DNA of 64,000 bases from Flagellimonas chongwuensis. GTDB taxonomy: Bacteria > Bacteroidota > Bacteroidia > Flavobacteriales > Flavobacteriaceae. Both the position numbers and the translations under genes were made by a program. The stretch is from the NCBI RefSeq assembly GCF_013376415.1, contig NZ_WYET01000005.1:1-64000 (forward strand). The letters are read 5' to 3'. The notes under the pieces are model-generated. The model was given only the letters and a program-made list of their open reading frames with translations. It made no database searches and was not told the origin of the DNA. Positions 20,538-27,567 of the stretch are shown here, piece after piece; position 1 is the first letter of the stretch; the number at the start of each line of letters is the position of its first letter.

Positions 20538-20975
20538 TTAAAAAGGTCTTTGTCCTGCTATTTTCAGACCCATAGATCTTGCAGTACCTGCAACCATACT
20601 CATTGCAGACTCCACGGTAAAAGCATTTAGATCCACCATTTTATCTTCGGCGATCGCTTTTACTTGATCCCAGGTTACTGAACCATTCTTAACCCTGTTA
20701 GGTTCGCCAGATCCTTTCTTAATCTTAGCCACTTCCATCAATTGAACTGCCGCAGGTGGTGTTTTTACAACAAACTCGAAAGATTTGTCTTTGTAAACGG
20801 TGATAACAACAGGTAATACCTTACCTTGTTTGTCCTGCGTACGAGCATTAAACTGCTTACAGAACTCCATGATGTTAACACCAGCAGCACCTAAGGCGGG
20901 TCCAACCGGTGGCGATGGGTTCGCAGCACCTCCCCTAACTTGTAATTTAACTACCTTATCTACTTCTTTTGCCAT
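20538..20975 (-). CDS. rplK: Ribosomal protein uL11
   Basis: 145 residues. The proline-rich N-terminal element [20 protein letters not shown], which is the thiostrepton-site side of uL11, and the C-terminal rRNA-binding domain ([12 protein letters not shown]) are present. It forms the GTPase-associated centre. It is separated from nusG by 153 bp that contain a dispersed repeat, so a separate promoter is possible. Confidence 0.98.
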   Translation of the reverse strand: MAKEVDKVVKLQVRGGAANPSPPVGPALGAAGVNIMEFCKQFNARTQDKQGKVLPVVITVYKDKSFEFVVKTPPAAVQLMEVAKIKKGSGEPNRVKNGSVTWDQVKAIAEDKMVDLNAFTVESAMSMVAGTARSMGLKIAGQRPF

Positions 20976-21059
20976 TGTTTCTAATTAAATTCAAAGTGTG
21001 TCAATTGGAAGCAACACAGCTTTATATATGTAACAGCTCTATTTATAGTCTTGAGATTT

Positions 21060-21129
21060 TAGATACTAGATTTGAGAAATCGAAAGGTAAAATCGTCTCA
21101 ACTCCCACATCTAGATACTAACATCTAAT
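21060..21129. repeat. Dispersed intergenic repeat, copy 1 (nusG-rplK gap)
   Basis: The segment agatactagatttgagaaa ... acatctagatactaacatct strongly resembles the trpG-trpD spacer at 37897-37964 (shared parts include agatac.aga, gagaaat, taaaatc, tctca.ctc, cacatcta.atacta). It is non-coding and lies inside a ribosomal operon. See the matching entries in the trp operon. Confidence 0.7.
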
Positions 21130-21680
21130 TATACTTTTTCTACTTGCATATAGCTTAGTTCCAGTGGAGTTTTTCTACCAAAAATCTTCACCATAACTTC
21201 CAGCTTACGCTTTTCTTCGTTGATTTTTTCAACAGTTCCATTAAAACCATTGAAAGGTCCATCGATAACCTTTACCGTTTCACCCAACACAAATGGGATG
21301 GAAACGTTATCTGTATTCACAGCCAACTCATCTACTTTACCAAGCATACGGTTAACTTCCGATTTCCTCAACGGAACTGGATCACCACCTTTAACCTCTC
21401 CCAAGAAACCAATTACATTGGTTATGGAACGGATAATGTGAACCATTTCTCCACCAAGATTGGCCTTGATCATGATATATCCCGGAAAGTAAACACGTTC
21501 TTTGTTGATTTTTTTTCCGTTTCTGATCTGAACAACTTTTTCGGTAGGTACTAGAACTTCCTCAAGGTAGTCACCGAATCCGGCGCGCTCTACCTCGCTT
21601 TCAATATAGCCCTTGATCTTGTTCTCTTGACCACTGACCGCTCTAACTACATACCATTTCTTCTCCAGAACCTCAGACAT
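21129..21680 (-). CDS. nusG: Transcription termination/antitermination protein NusG
   Basis: 183 residues: NGN domain (KKWYVVRAVSGQENKIKGYIE at the start, YFPGYIMIKANL near 65) and C-terminal KOW domain (GETVKVIDGPFNGFNGTVEKI, about 131-150). NusG increases elongation and couples RNA polymerase to the ribosome and Rho. It lies 12 bp downstream of secE, the usual order. The full-length, single-copy look suggests the housekeeping NusG rather than an UpxY-type paralogue. Confidence 0.97.
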   Translation of the reverse strand: MSEVLEKKWYVVRAVSGQENKIKGYIESEVERAGFGDYLEEVLVPTEKVVQIRNGKKINKERVYFPGYIMIKANLGGEMVHIIRSITNVIGFLGEVKGGDPVPLRKSEVNRMLGKVDELAVNTDNVSIPFVLGETVKVIDGPFNGFNGTVEKINEEKRKLEVMVKIFGRKTPLELSYMQVEKV

Positions 21681-21692
21681 ATCGACCGACCT

Positions 21693-21881
21693 TTATCCTA
21701 TTAATTTTTCAAAATACAACGTGATCAGCTTACTGAACAAGGAATCCACACCCCATGTCGCCAAAGCAAACAAGATGGAAAAAACCGCTACAATAACCAT
21801 TAAATTAGAAGCTTTACTTCTTTCCAACCATGTTACGTTGTTCCTTAACTCCTCAAATGATTCCTTTATGTAAGTGACCAT
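21693..21881 (-). CDS. secE: Protein translocase subunit SecE
   Basis: 62 residues from the ATG at 21879-21881 (MVTYIKESFEELRNNVTWL). The frame is open further upstream, but that extension runs toward the tRNA-Trp gene and is not family-like. SecE has one amphipathic helix and one membrane helix (about 27-50), the minimal single-span form; WLERSKA is the conserved cytosolic motif. It clamps SecY in the Sec channel. It sits between tRNA-Trp and nusG, as in many bacteria. Confidence 0.95.
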   Translation of the reverse strand: MVTYIKESFEELRNNVTWLERSKASNLMVIVAVFSILFALATWGVDSLFSKLITLYFEKLIG

Positions 21882-21902
21882 AATTTTAAAGTATTTTGCT
21901 AG

Positions 21903-21975
21903 CACGGGAGGAGAGACTCGAACTCCCGACACCTGGTTTTGGAGACCAGTGCTCTACCAACTGAGCTACACCCGT
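21903..21975 (-). tRNA. tRNA-Trp (anticodon CCA)
   Basis: A 73-nt cloverleaf on the minus strand with D-arm TAGCTCAGTTGGTAGAGCA, anticodon loop CTCCAAA (CCA) and T-loop TTCGAGT. CCA is not encoded. Acceptor arms are ACGGGTG and CTCCCGT, giving one T-T mismatch at the sixth pair. It lies between tuf and secE. Confidence 0.96.
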
Positions 21976-22047
21976 TTATAATTACACTGAAAGGTATCCC
22001 GAATAAATCGGAACACCCTTGAGTGCAATTTTATATATATTCTGAAA

Positions 22048-23235
22048 TTAATCTAGAATCTCAGTAACCTGACCAGCACCTACTGTTCTACCACCTTCAC
22101 GGATAGCGAAACGTAGACCAACGCTCAATGCGATTGGCTGAATCAAATCCACAGTAATTGTCAAGTTATCACCTGGCATTACCATTTCAACTCCATCAGG
22201 AAGGTTAATGTTACCTGTTACGTCAGTTGTACGAACGTAGAACTGTGGACGGTAGTTGTTGTGGAATGGAGTGTGACGTCCACCTTCTTCTTTTTTCAAG
22301 ATATAAACCTCAGCTTTGAATTTAGCGTGTGGTTTAACAGAACCTGGCTTACAGATTACCATACCTCTTTTAATATCGGATTTCTCGATACCTCTCAAAA
22401 GAAGACCAACGTTATCTCCAGCTTCACCTCTATCCAAAATTTTACGGAACATCTCAACACCAGTAATGGTAGAAGACAATTTCTCAGCACCCATACCAAT
22501 GATATCTACAGCATCACCAGTGTTGGCAACACCTGTTTCAATACGACCAGTAGCAACAGTACCACGACCAGTAATAGTGAATACATCTTCGATTGGCATA
22601 AGGAAGTCTTTATCAACCTCACGAGTTGGCTCCTCAATCCAGCTATCAACAGCCTCCATCAACTCCATTACAGTATCAACCCATTTTTGCTCACCGTTCA
22701 AAGCACCAAGTGCAGAACCAGAGATTACAGGTCCGTTGTCACCATCGTACTCGTAGAAAGAAAGCAATTCTCTTACTTCCATTTCAACAAGCTCCAATAG
22801 CTCCTCATCATCCACCATGTCAACTTTGTTCAAGAAAACAACAATACGTGGAATACCTACCTGACGACCCAAAAGGATGTGCTCACGAGTCTGTGGCATA
22901 GGACCATCAGTTGCAGCAACCACCAAAATAGCACCGTCCATCTGAGCAGCACCTGTAACCATGTTCTTTACGTAATCCGCGTGACCAGGACAGTCAACGT
23001 GAGCGTAGTGACGGTTAGCAGTTTGGTACTCAACGTGCGAAGTGTTGATAGTAATACCTCTCTCTTTTTCTTCTGGCGCGTTATCGATGGAGTCAAAGCT
23101 TCTAAGCTCAGACAAACCAGCGTTCGCCAATACAGTGGTAATAGCAGCAGTCAATGTTGTTTTACCGTGATCCACGTGTCCAATGGTACCAATATTTAAG
23201 TGGGGTTTGGAACGATCAAAAGTTTCCTTTGCCAT
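22048..23235 (-). CDS. tuf: Elongation factor Tu
   Basis: 395 residues. G1 GHVDHGKT, G3 DCPGHADY and G4 NKVD are present, followed by the two beta-barrel domains, ending [14 protein letters not shown]-Tu delivers aminoacyl-tRNA to the ribosome. It is embedded between tRNA-Thr(GGT) upstream and tRNA-Trp downstream, the same order as the thrU-tyrU-glyT-thrT-tufB block of E. coli. It is the only tuf gene in the window. Confidence 0.99.
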   Translation of the reverse strand: MAKETFDRSKPHLNIGTIGHVDHGKTTLTAAITTVLANAGLSELRSFDSIDNAPEEKERGITINTSHVEYQTANRHYAHVDCPGHADYVKNMVTGAAQMDGAILVVAATDGPMPQTREHILLGRQVGIPRIVVFLNKVDMVDDEELLELVEMEVRELLSFYEYDGDNGPVISGSALGALNGEQKWVDTVMELMEAVDSWIEEPTREVDKDFLMPIEDVFTITGRGTVATGRIETGVANTGDAVDIIGMGAEKLSSTITGVEMFRKILDRGEAGDNVGLLLRGIEKSDIKRGMVICKPGSVKPHAKFKAEVYILKKEEGGRHTPFHNNYRPQFYVRTTDVTGNINLPDGVEMVMPGDNLTITVDLIQPIALSVGLRFAIREGGRTVGAGQVTEILD

Positions 23236-23283
23236 TTTAAAATAATTTTAATCTTAGTTTATATTAGTGTACAAATCGTTTTG

Positions 23284-23355
23284 AGCCAATGACGGGAATT
23301 GAACCCGTGACCTCTTCCTTACCAAGGAAACGCTCTACCCCTGAGCTACACCGGC
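23284..23355 (-). tRNA. tRNA-Thr (anticodon GGT)
   Basis: 72-nt cloverleaf on the minus strand; acceptor GCCGGTG/CATTGGC, anticodon loop TTGGTAA, T-loop TTCAATT. It is the tRNA nearest to tuf, 48 bp upstream of it. CCA is not encoded. Confidence 0.96.
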
Positions 23356-23451
23356 CTATGGGTTATCAGGTTTAGAGTTTAAAGTTACAAGCTTAGCTCG
23401 TCAAAACTTCAACCTTTTCTACTTGCATCTAAAAGATTCAAGTTTATATGG

Positions 23452-23524
23452 AGCGGGAGACCGGGTTCGAACCGGCGACATTCAGCTTGGAAGGCTGACG
23501 CTCTACCAACTGAGCTACTCCCGC
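23452..23524 (-). tRNA. tRNA-Gly (anticodon TCC)
   Basis: 73-nt cloverleaf on the minus strand; acceptor GCGGGAG/CTCCCGC perfectly paired, anticodon loop TTCCAAG, T-loop TTCGAAC. CCA is not encoded. Confidence 0.96.
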
Positions 23525-23580
23525 ATTTTTTTCTGGACTTTCGTCCAAAGATTCCAATATTTCAAAAAACCTTCTATCCC

Positions 23581-23600
23581 GATTGTTCCGACGAACAATC
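23581..23600 (-). other. Hairpin between tRNA-Tyr and tRNA-Gly
   Basis: A perfect eight-base inverted repeat, GATTGTTC and GAACAATC with a four-base loop, in the 80-bp spacer, with a second short stem (TGGAC/GTCCA) closer to tRNA-Gly. No U-tract follows, so a processing or stabilising hairpin in the polycistronic tRNA transcript is more likely than a terminator. Confidence 0.45.
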
Positions 23601-23604
23601 TTTG

Positions 23605-23687
23605 TGGGGGGAGCAGGATTCGAACCTGCGAAGGTAAAAACCAACAGATTTACAGTCTGTCCTCGTTGGCCGCTTGAGTATCCCCCC
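23605..23687 (-). tRNA. tRNA-Tyr (anticodon GTA)
   Basis: 83-nt class II tRNA on the minus strand with a long variable arm; acceptor GGGGGGA/TCCCCCC, anticodon stem-loop CAGACTGTAAATCTG (GTA), T-loop TTCGAAT. CCA is not encoded. Confidence 0.96.
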
Positions 23688-23709
23688 GCCTTATTTTCAG
23701 TAACTTACG

Positions 23710-23783
23710 AGCCGATAGAGGGACTCGAACCCACGACCTGCTGATTACAAATCAGCTGCTCTAGCCAGCTGAGCTATATCGGC
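23710..23783 (-). tRNA. tRNA-Thr (anticodon TGT)
   Basis: 74-nt cloverleaf on the minus strand; acceptor GCCGATA/TATCGGC, anticodon stem-loop CTGATTTGTAATCAG (TGT), T-loop TTCGAGT. It is the first tRNA of the Thr-Tyr-Gly-Thr run, about 100 bp after hpf. Confidence 0.96.
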
Positions 23784-23884
23784 ATTTCACCGCTTTTTTC
23801 TCACTAAAAAAGCCCGCTATTTCTAACGGACTGCAAATGTATATATTTATATTTTAATTCAAAATAAAATTTGAAAAATTTTCA

Positions 23885-24187
23885 TCAAGCATTCGCCCTT
23901 AACTTCTCCTTCTTCTTAACCAACTGTCTTTCCAAGGAACTACAGGCAGAATCCACAGCCTCCTCAAAAGACTTACATTGCTTTTTCACCATGATTTTGT
24001 CACGGGGGACGAACACCATGATTTCCACGATCTTATTCTCCTTTGCACTTGTGTTTTCCACTTTTAAATAAACATCCGATTCGATGACCTTGTCATAAAA
24101 CAATTCCAACTTATCCATTCTTTTTTGGACGAAGTCGATGAGTTTACCATCAGCTGTAAAATTTACCGATTGTGCGTTTACTTTCAT
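23885..24187 (-). CDS. hpf: Ribosome hibernation-promoting factor (HPF/RaiA family)
   Basis: 100 residues from the ATG at 24185-24187 (MKVNAQSVNFTADGKL). An in-frame start 48 bp further upstream would add a non-family hydrophobic extension. The short form has the double-stranded-RNA-like fold with basic segments VPRDKIMVKKQ and ERQLVKKKEKLRANA. It binds idle 30S subunits in stationary phase. It sits between xerC and the tRNA-tuf cluster, a conserved order in Flavobacteriia. Confidence 0.93.
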   Translation of the reverse strand: MKVNAQSVNFTADGKLIDFVQKRMDKLELFYDKVIESDVYLKVENTSAKENKIVEIMVFVPRDKIMVKKQCKSFEEAVDSACSSLERQLVKKKEKLRANA

Positions 24188-24240
24188 AAGACGAAGTTTT
24201 AGTACTGTCAAAGACAGTGAAGTTAAACAATACAAGAATT

Positions 24241-25131
24241 TTATTTCTTGTTTCTTGGATGGGCCTTTTGATGTACTTTTTTCAGTTCGGCAATACTATT
24301 GTGCGTATACACTTGTGTTGATGCCAAACTGGAATGACCCAGCAATTCCTTTACGGAATTTAAATCCGCTCCCCTGTTCAGCAAGTGTGTTGCAAAGGTG
24401 TGCCTTAATATGTGGGGGCTCTTTTTCACCTTAGGGGACACTAAACTAAAATACTTATTTATGGTTCGATAAACAAGTGTTTCATAAATTTTAAGACCTT
24501 CTTTTGTTAATATTAGGAAAGAAGAATCCGTCACATTTTCAAGCTCCGAACGCTTGGACAAATAGTTTTTGATTTGCTCTATGGCAGATGGTATTATGGG
24601 AATGACGCGCTCCTTGTTCCGCTTGCCCAGCACTTTGATAACCTGTGATGAAAAGTCGACATCATTGATTTTCAAGTTTACCAATTCCGCTCTGCGCATT
24701 CCGGTGGTGTACAATAATTCTATGATCAATTTGTCCCGTTCGCCCTCAAAATCATCGGCAAATGGAATTTCAGATAGAATCACCTCCATTTCATTCTCGG
24801 AAAAAGGCACCTCTACTTTTTTGCTTGTTTTGAGCGCCCTGTGCTTTACCAAAGGTGAAACAGATATATCACCAATCTTCAATAAAAATTTATAATAGGC
24901 CTGCAGAGAAGATATTTTTCTATTGATGGACCTGTTGGATACACCCTGGTCGGATAGCTCAACTATCCAATTTCTGATCATTGGATAGGAGATTCCTATA
25001 ATATCGTCTTCCTCATGATGTTCTTTGCAGAATTGAGCAAAGGATTCAATATCCTTTTGATATGCCTTTATGGTATGTTCGGAGTAGTTCTTCTCCAACC
25101 TTAAATAGGATATAAAAGCTGAAACGGACAT
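24241..25131 (-). CDS. xerC: Tyrosine recombinase, XerC/XerD type
   Basis: 296 residues. An N-terminal SAM-like core-binding domain (FISYLRLEKNYSEHTIKAYQKDI) precedes the catalytic domain, in which all catalytic residues are visible: Arg in TTGMRRAEL, Lys in LGKRNKER, HxxR in HILRHTFATHLL, His in LLGHSSLAS and Tyr in TQVYTH. Length and C-terminus fit housekeeping Xer proteins that resolve chromosome dimers at dif. Which of XerC or XerD cannot be told here; xerC is used because of the rpsU-xerC-hpf neighbourhood seen in flavobacteria. It is 53 bp upstream of hpf. Confidence 0.88.
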   Translation of the reverse strand: MSVSAFISYLRLEKNYSEHTIKAYQKDIESFAQFCKEHHEEDDIIGISYPMIRNWIVELSDQGVSNRSINRKISSLQAYYKFLLKIGDISVSPLVKHRALKTSKKVEVPFSENEMEVILSEIPFADDFEGERDKLIIELLYTTGMRRAELVNLKINDVDFSSQVIKVLGKRNKERVIPIIPSAIEQIKNYLSKRSELENVTDSSFLILTKEGLKIYETLVYRTINKYFSLVSPKVKKSPHILRHTFATHLLNRGADLNSVKELLGHSSLASTQVYTHNSIAELKKVHQKAHPRNKK

Positions 25132-25169
25132 ATACCAAAGGTAGCAATTTAGGATGCACCTAGGTATAA

Positions 25170-25204
25170 AACGAAAAATCCCGTTCCAATATTGGAACGG
25201 GATT
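25170..25204 (-). terminator. Terminator after rpsU
   Basis: A perfect 28-bp palindrome centred at 25190/25191 (AATCCCGTTCCAAT and its complement) followed on the minus strand by a TTTTT run. It lies 25 bp past the rpsU stop and separates rpsU from xerC. Confidence 0.9.
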
Positions 25205-25228
25205 GATATATTTTGTAAAAGCGATAGC

Positions 25229-25423
25229 CTATACTTCTTCTTGGTCCCTAAGACCTTGAATGTACTGTGCTTTTTGAATTTGCGCTCTACGCTCTACAGA
25301 AGGCTTGGTGAACTGCTGTCTTGATCTTAACTGACGCATAGTACCTGTTCTGTCGAACTTACGTTTGAAACGCTTTAAAGCTCTATCGATGTTTTCTCCT
25401 TCTTTTACTGGTATAATTAACAT
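25229..25423 (-). CDS. rpsU: Ribosomal protein bS21
   Basis: 64 residues, MLIIPVKEGENIDRALKRFK at the start, highly basic, with the flavobacterial C-terminal tail RRAQIQKAQYIQGL. In Flavobacterium johnsoniae bS21 with bS18 and bS6 sequesters the anti-Shine-Dalgarno end of 16S rRNA; the Tyr that I recall as contacting it falls at position 54, and residue 54 here is Tyr. The mRNA has an unusually strong Shine-Dalgarno (see 25431-25440), consistent with feedback by bS21-lacking ribosomes. It is monocistronic or first of a read-through unit, followed by a strong terminator. Confidence 0.97.
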   Translation of the reverse strand: MLIIPVKEGENIDRALKRFKRKFDRTGTMRQLRSRQQFTKPSVERRAQIQKAQYIQGLRDQEEV

Positions 25424-25430
25424 GGGCTAC

Positions 25431-25440
25431 AACCTCCTTT
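25431..25440 (-). promoter_or_regulatory. Strong Shine-Dalgarno of rpsU
   Basis: On the minus strand AAAGGAGGTT lies seven bases before the rpsU ATG. Eight contiguous bases (AAGGAGGT) match the anti-Shine-Dalgarno. Among the gene starts I inspected closely here this is the only long match, in line with the loss of Shine-Dalgarno use in Flavobacteriia and its retention at rpsU. Confidence 0.85.
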
Positions 25441-25458
25441 CTTTAAAATTTTGGTCTG

Positions 25459-25466
25459 CAAATATA
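25459..25466 (-). promoter_or_regulatory. -7 element of rpsU
   Basis: Minus strand TATATTTG, exact TAnnTTTG. The predicted start near 25454 gives a leader of about 30 nt that includes the Shine-Dalgarno. No -33 TTTG at standard spacing. Confidence 0.45.
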
Positions 25467-25517
25467 CAAATGATATTCAATGGGTAAAGAAATATTTTAT
25501 TTTTTTGAAAAAGGCTG

Positions 25518-26684
25518 TTATGAGCGCTTTTTGTACTCCTTCTTATCCACAATGATCTTCGCCAAAATTTCCTTTAATATCTCGGAGGTCCCCCCGCCAA
25601 TCGGCCCCAATCTACTATCACGCATCAAGCGTGCCATGGGATAGTCTTCTATATATCCATAGCCGCCCAAAAACTGCAAACAGTTATAAATGACCTCATC
25701 GGCCATTTTAGTGGATTTTAATTTGGAAATTGTAGCTTCCTTAACCACATAGACCCCTTTTTCCATTTGTGCTACAGTAGCATAATTGAACTGCTTGCAA
25801 ACCAACATATCTGAATACAGGTCCACCAATCGGTGGCGCAATGCCTGAAATTGGTCAATGCTCCTACCAAACGCCTCTCGTTCGGACATATATTGCAACG
25901 CATAATCCAAGGCATACTCCGCACGTGCATGGGCATTTATACCCATCACCAAGCGCTCTAAAGCAAAGGCTTCCATAATATACCCAAAGCCCTCGTTCTC
26001 CACACCCAACAAATTGGATGCAGGGACCTCAACATTATCAAAGGCCAGCTCTGCTGTATCCGAAGCTCGCCAACCCAACTTATTCAGTTTACTGGCGGTA
26101 ACACCCTTCGCATACCTATCCACCACGAACATACTGATACCCTTATGACCTGCATCCTTATCCGTTTTGGCCGCCAATATAATGTAATCCCCATAAACAC
26201 CATTGGTAATAAATGTCTTGGAACCGTTTACAATATATGTATCTCCCTTCTTTTCGGCAGTGGTACGCATAGCGGCCACATCACTACCCCCAAAGGGCTC
26301 TGACACTCCTAAACAGCCAATTTTGTTACCAAGCACACTTGGTTCCAGATAAGCTTTTTTCTGCTCATCATTGGCTAATTTGTTCAAATAGGTCATCGCA
26401 AGGTACTGGTGCGCCCACATGGCGGCAGCAAAACCTCCCGAATTAATCTTTTGCAATTCTTCCAGAAAAATTACTGTGTAAAAAAGGTCCAGACCTAGAC
26501 CAGAATATGCTTCGGGAGTCATCAATCCAAAAAAGCCCATTTCACCGAACTTGGGCCATATGGATTTATCGATTTTACCGGATTCTTCCCATTCCTCAAT
26601 ATGGGGAACAACTTCTTTCTGTAAAAAATCCTTCAAACTTTCGCGGAATAAGTTATGCTCTTCCGTGAAGTACATTTCGTTCAT
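25518..26684 (-). CDS. Acyl-CoA dehydrogenase
   Basis: 388 residues. N-terminal helical domain, the beta-domain signature CLGVSEPFGGSDVAAMRTTA (about 130-150), and the C-terminal FAD/oligomer motifs QFLGGYGYIEDYPMARLMRD and IGGGTSEILKEIL are all present. It oxidises an acyl-CoA thioester to the enoyl-CoA with FAD; substrate chain length cannot be read from sequence. It is separated by 10 bp from the HhH protein upstream, so they may be co-transcribed, though no functional link is evident. Confidence 0.93.
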   Translation of the reverse strand: MNEMYFTEEHNLFRESLKDFLQKEVVPHIEEWEESGKIDKSIWPKFGEMGFFGLMTPEAYSGLGLDLFYTVIFLEELQKINSGGFAAAMWAHQYLAMTYLNKLANDEQKKAYLEPSVLGNKIGCLGVSEPFGGSDVAAMRTTAEKKGDTYIVNGSKTFITNGVYGDYIILAAKTDKDAGHKGISMFVVDRYAKGVTASKLNKLGWRASDTAELAFDNVEVPASNLLGVENEGFGYIMEAFALERLVMGINAHARAEYALDYALQYMSEREAFGRSIDQFQALRHRLVDLYSDMLVCKQFNYATVAQMEKGVYVVKEATISKLKSTKMADEVIYNCLQFLGGYGYIEDYPMARLMRDSRLGPIGGGTSEILKEILAKIIVDKKEYKKRS

Positions 26685-26694
26685 AGCACCTATT

Positions 26695-27549
26695 TTATAA
26701 AGACAAATATAAAGCTATTCTATCTAGCTTTTCTGTAGGAAACCCGTCCACTTGACTCAATTCCTGTAAAGATGCAAATAAACCATTTTTATCTCTATAT
26801 TCCACAATGTTGGATGCCAACGAACTATTTATGTAGACCAATCGGGACAACTCTTTTGCATTGGCGGTATTCACATTTATTTTAGCTACCACAGGTATTT
26901 CAACCACTTGGAACTTGAGCAACGCTTTATCCACTACGTTTGGTTCAAGCCCGTAAACATCATACAATTGTTCGTTCACCAAAAAGCCGCCCAGCCTGTC
27001 TCTAAACTTTATGATTCTTTCTGACAGAGTTGCTCCAATGCCGTATACTTGTCTCAATTCCTCAACGGTAGCAGTATTCAAGTCTTTGATATTGGTTTCG
27101 TTCGCAGGGTGTGAAGTTGTCCTTTTTACCGTCTGACTTTTTCCAGCCCAATCGGGAAATTGAAAGTAGGGCGAGATTACATTCAACAATGAGTCTGATA
27201 CTTGCGTAACCGATTGAAACTCCTTGTCTGAATTAACATATTTTCCTTTTTCCCTAAATGCAAACAACCTATCAAGCTCGACTGAAGATAACCCTAATTG
27301 ATACCCCTTATAATCGGTTAAATAATTTGGATTGAAGGGATATATTTTTTGGGACTTATCAAATCGCTCCTTTTTAAGACTGTCTATCTTGGTTTGCTCG
27401 ACAGCATTGAGGGCAAAATCACTTTTTAAATTGGATGGATTTGCCTTCACATAGTAATACCCACACTGAAGCACGACCACTATCAACAACAAAAAGAAAA
27501 TCCCACTTCGTTCCTGTTTGTTGAACCTGAAGTGGGATTGTCTTTTCAT
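26695..27549 (-). CDS. Membrane-anchored helix-hairpin-helix protein (ComEA-like)
   Basis: 284 residues: one N-terminal membrane helix (IFFLLLIVVVLQCGYYYV, about 17-34), then three HhH-type segments with the characteristic pattern: ELDRLFAFREKGKYVNSDKE, DLNTATVEELRQVYGIGATL and NVNTANAKELSRLVYINSSL. Such periplasm-facing HhH proteins bind DNA non-specifically, and ComEA does so in competence. No comEC or other competence gene is adjacent, so a role in DNA uptake is only a possibility. It lies 18 bp after the AGCS transporter. Confidence 0.85.
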   Translation of the reverse strand: MKRQSHFRFNKQERSGIFFLLLIVVVLQCGYYYVKANPSNLKSDFALNAVEQTKIDSLKKERFDKSQKIYPFNPNYLTDYKGYQLGLSSVELDRLFAFREKGKYVNSDKEFQSVTQVSDSLLNVISPYFQFPDWAGKSQTVKRTTSHPANETNIKDLNTATVEELRQVYGIGATLSERIIKFRDRLGGFLVNEQLYDVYGLEPNVVDKALLKFQVVEIPVVAKINVNTANAKELSRLVYINSSLASNIVEYRDKNGLFASLQELSQVDGFPTEKLDRIALYLSL

Positions 27550-27567
27550 ATTATAAAGATGCTGCTT

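Noticed and set aside
23356..23451. Possible further copy of the dispersed repeat between tRNA-Thr and tRNA-Gly
   Set aside because: There are general AT-rich and catcta-like words, but no ordered similarity to copies 1 and 2 that I could follow by eye.
23452..25131. Integrative element: tyrosine recombinase beside a tRNA cluster
   Set aside because: The recombinase is a housekeeping Xer type with conserved rpsU-xerC-hpf neighbours; there are no direct repeats of a tRNA 3' end and no cargo genes.
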